This document shows, piece by piece, positions 62,494 through 64,000 of a stretch of 64,000 nucleotides of DNA. The DNA is from JAFGMC01 sp963540515. Lineage in GTDB: Bacteria > Pseudomonadota > Alphaproteobacteria > Rs-D84. Made by a program: the position numbers and the translations under genes. Location of the stretch: NCBI GenBank assembly GCA_963540515.1, contig CAUTNA010000001.1:62001-126000 (forward strand). Reading direction: 5' to 3'. Numbering within the stretch: position 1 is the first letter of the stretch; each line of letters opens with the position of its first letter. The notes under the pieces are model-generated. The model made no database searches. It worked only from the letters and a program-made list of their open reading frames with translations, and was not told the origin of the DNA.

Positions 62494-63033
62494 TCAACTA
62501 AGTTTTCTTATACTAAATTCACAACCACAATAATTTTGTCTATAAAAAGAACTTTCTTTTAAAATACTTTGTCTTGTTTCACTGTTCCATTTAATATCCA
62601 AATATTTAACTTTTTTTATAATGGTTGCAGAATTATTAACTTGGTTTTGATCTTTGTGAAAAGATACTCCAAAAACTGAACTTATTGCATTATAGTTATT
62701 TTTTATAGCCCATTCTTCTGCAAATTTAAATCTGTATTCAAAACATCTTGAACATCTTTTTCCTTTTTCTGGTTCTTTTTCAAATCCTTTTATATATTCT
62801 AGCCAATCTTTATGATTATATTCAAAAATTACGGTTTTTACCCCTAATTTTTTGCAATACTTTAGTTGTTCTTCTAATCTTTTTATATATTCAGATTTTG
62901 GAAAAATGTTAGGATTAAAAAACATAACCACAAACTCTGAAATTTCTTTTATTTCATAGTTTGACAATTGCTGTATTGCACCACAAGAACAAGGAGTACA
63001 ACAAGATAATAATACTAATTTATACTTATCCAT
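62494..63033 (-). CDS. queH: Epoxyqueuosine reductase QueH
   Basis: Last step of queuosine synthesis; QueH (DUF208) replaces QueG in many bacteria. The 179-aa protein has LLSCCTPCSCGAI near the start (adjacent Cys pair and CxC), GKRCSRCFEYRFKFA, and CGCEF near the end, all cluster-ligand cysteines of the family, plus VFGVSFHKDQNQVN. It overlaps metG by 8 bases and is probably co-transcribed with it. Other queuosine genes are not in the window. Confidence 0.93.
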   Translation of the reverse strand: MDKYKLVLLSCCTPCSCGAIQQLSNYEIKEISEFVVMFFNPNIFPKSEYIKRLEEQLKYCKKLGVKTVIFEYNHKDWLEYIKGFEKEPEKGKRCSRCFEYRFKFAEEWAIKNNYNAISSVFGVSFHKDQNQVNNSATIIKKVKYLDIKWNSETRQSILKESSFYRQNYCGCEFSIRKLS

Positions 63034-64000
63034 TTATTTTAAAATAATCCCCTATTTTAAAATCTTTTGAAAGTTCTATAATTCCATCATTATTTTCGCT
63101 TATTCCTAATTCTTTTTCGCTACACATCATCCCATTTGAAATTATTCCTACTACTTTTCTTTTTGTTATAATGTTTCCATTTTCTGGTATTTTAGCCCCA
63201 ACTTCTGCTAAAACACTTATCATTCCGACATACAAATTAGATGCTCCACAAACTATTTGTAAATAATTTTTATCAGCTATATCTACATTTAATATTTTTA
63301 AATGATCTGATTCTGGATGTTTATCAATCGAAACAATCTTGGCTATTTTAAATTTTGCTACCTTTCTTGTATATTTTTCTGACATTTCTGATATTTTTTT
63401 ATCATCTATTTTTGAAAATAAGTTTACTGGAGTGTTAAAAATAGTTTCTCCTTTTAATTTTCTTTCAAATTTTTCTGGCCAATTATATTTATCTGTTATA
63501 TTTAAATTAAATATATTTTTAATTTTTTGAGAAGTTTCAGGAATAAAAGGATAGGAAATTTCTGCATAAAAATTAATAAGATTAAAACATTCATTTAGAA
63601 TATAACCTGCTTCAATCAATTTTTCTTCTTTTATCAATTTCCAAGGTTCCATTTCTGTCATAAATTCATTTCCAATCGACCAAATATCTCGAATGGTTGA
63701 AATTGCTTTTCTAAATTCACATTTATTTAAAGAATCTGTTAATGCTTTTAGTTTTTTATTAATGTTTTCATCTAAATTAAATTTTTCAATTCCTTCAGGA
63801 ATTTTATTTCCAAAAGTTTTTTCGGTTATTTTACAAACTCTTGATACAAAGTTTCCTAAAATTCCATTTAGGTCTTTATTCACGATATCAGCAAATCTTT
63901 GTATAGTAAAATCATTATCATCTGTTTCTGGACAAGAAGACATTAAGGTATATCTCCATACATCAGAAGGAGCATCCTCCAAAGCTGTGTTCAAAAATAT
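63026..64000 (-). CDS. metG: Methionyl-tRNA synthetase, C-terminal part, with a PheT-type tRNA-binding domain
   Basis: Partial: the frame runs off the window end, so HIGH and KMSKS lie outside. The visible part starts at the end of the catalytic core (NTALEDAPSDVWRYTLMSSCPETDDNDFT) and has the anticodon-binding helices (FADIVNKDLNGILGNFVSRV, MEPWKLIKEEKL). The last ~110 residues (63026-63355) are an EMAP/OB-fold tRNA-binding domain: KHPESDHLKILNVD, LQIVCGASNLYVG, VLAEVGAKIP, and GIISNGMMCSEKELGISENN. That last motif is the PheT form of the domain, not the 'SeGM.laA' form of ordinary MetG tails. The TTG at 63994 is an internal codon, not the start. Confidence 0.92.
   Translation of the reverse strand: MFLNTALEDAPSDVWRYTLMSSCPETDDNDFTIQRFADIVNKDLNGILGNFVSRVCKITEKTFGNKIPEGIEKFNLDENINKKLKALTDSLNKCEFRKAISTIRDIWSIGNEFMTEMEPWKLIKEEKLIEAGYILNECFNLINFYAEISYPFIPETSQKIKNIFNLNITDKYNWPEKFERKLKGETIFNTPVNLFSKIDDKKISEMSEKYTRKVAKFKIAKIVSIDKHPESDHLKILNVDIADKNYLQIVCGASNLYVGMISVLAEVGAKIPENGNIITKRKVVGIISNGMMCSEKELGISENNDGIIELSKDFKIGDYFKING

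Noticed and set aside
63026..63994. Separate gene starting at TTG 63994
   Set aside because: The frame continues upstream to the window edge and matches the interior of MetG, so the TTG is an internal Leu codon.
1..64000. CRISPR array, rRNA genes, insertion sequences
   Set aside because: Looked for regularly spaced repeats, rRNA-like GC-rich stretches and transposase motifs; none seen.

Overview
This window comes from a strongly AT-rich, densely coded Gram-negative bacterium, most likely an alphaproteobacterium with a small, host-associated type of genome. The clues are an AddB of the alphaproteobacterial type, an L36 of the long type, a VirB3-VirB4 pair, outer-membrane genes (lpxC, lpxK, lolC/E, lolD, an LppC-type lipoprotein), a type-2 (eukaryote/archaea-like) IleRS, and six tRNAs lying singly or in pairs between operons. 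The exact taxon cannot be fixed from this sequence. I see no insertion sequence, CRISPR array, prophage or rRNA.

Layout. 1-5.5 kb: addB (cut by the window edge), engB and rsmI, divergent from an LppC-like lipoprotein gene. 5.5-10.7 kb: tRNA-Thr(GGT), an unknown gene, then a surface-lipoprotein module of two tandem TbpB-like lipoproteins and a Slam-type outer-membrane barrel, with a strong terminator-like hairpin inside the first codons of the Slam gene. 10.8-17.5 kb: aspS, an AsmA-like gene, uvrB, tsaE. 17.5-20.4 kb: an ftsQ-ftsA operon in which FtsA is degenerate in its nucleotide-binding motifs and fused to a degenerate ribulose-phosphate-3-epimerase (RPE) barrel. 20.4-25.5 kb: a type IVb pilus secretin-like lipoprotein, lolC/E-lolD, tRNA-Gly, tRNA-Tyr, a HEPN/AbiU2-like gene, tRNA-Met. 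25.5-29.9 kb: ung, a HhH glycosylase-like gene, gyrB, a RusA-like gene. 29.9-37.6 kb: an IncI1-type pilO-P-Q-R set downstream of a lipid A operon (DUF374 acyltransferase, lpxK, lpxC). 37.7-41.2 kb: tRNA-fMet and a virB3-virB4-HExxH operon. 41.4-51.4 kb: rpmJ, a short SufBD-like gene, ychF, dnaG-topA, and rodA-mrdA-mreD-mreC without mreB. 51.5-55.2 kb: rpmI-rplT-pheS-pheT. 55.2-64 kb, minus strand: metG (partial), queH, fabD, fabG, mnmG, tRNA-Thr(CGT), ileS with its own attenuator, nth.

Most notable observations: (1) the FtsA::RPE-like fusion beside ftsQ; (2) PheT has lost its N-terminal tRNA-binding (EMAP/B2) domain, while MetG carries a C-terminal domain of exactly the PheT type; (3) ileS is preceded by an 11-codon leader peptide, MSIREIIIIKI, with six Ile codons, followed by alternative antiterminator and terminator hairpins; (4) a perfect 24-bp palindrome plus T-run sits in the signal-peptide codons of the Slam gene and could set the ratio of cargo lipoproteins to transporter; (5) rplT and pheS are separated by two mutually exclusive hairpins.

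All functional statements rest on motif recognition by eye; no database search was possible.
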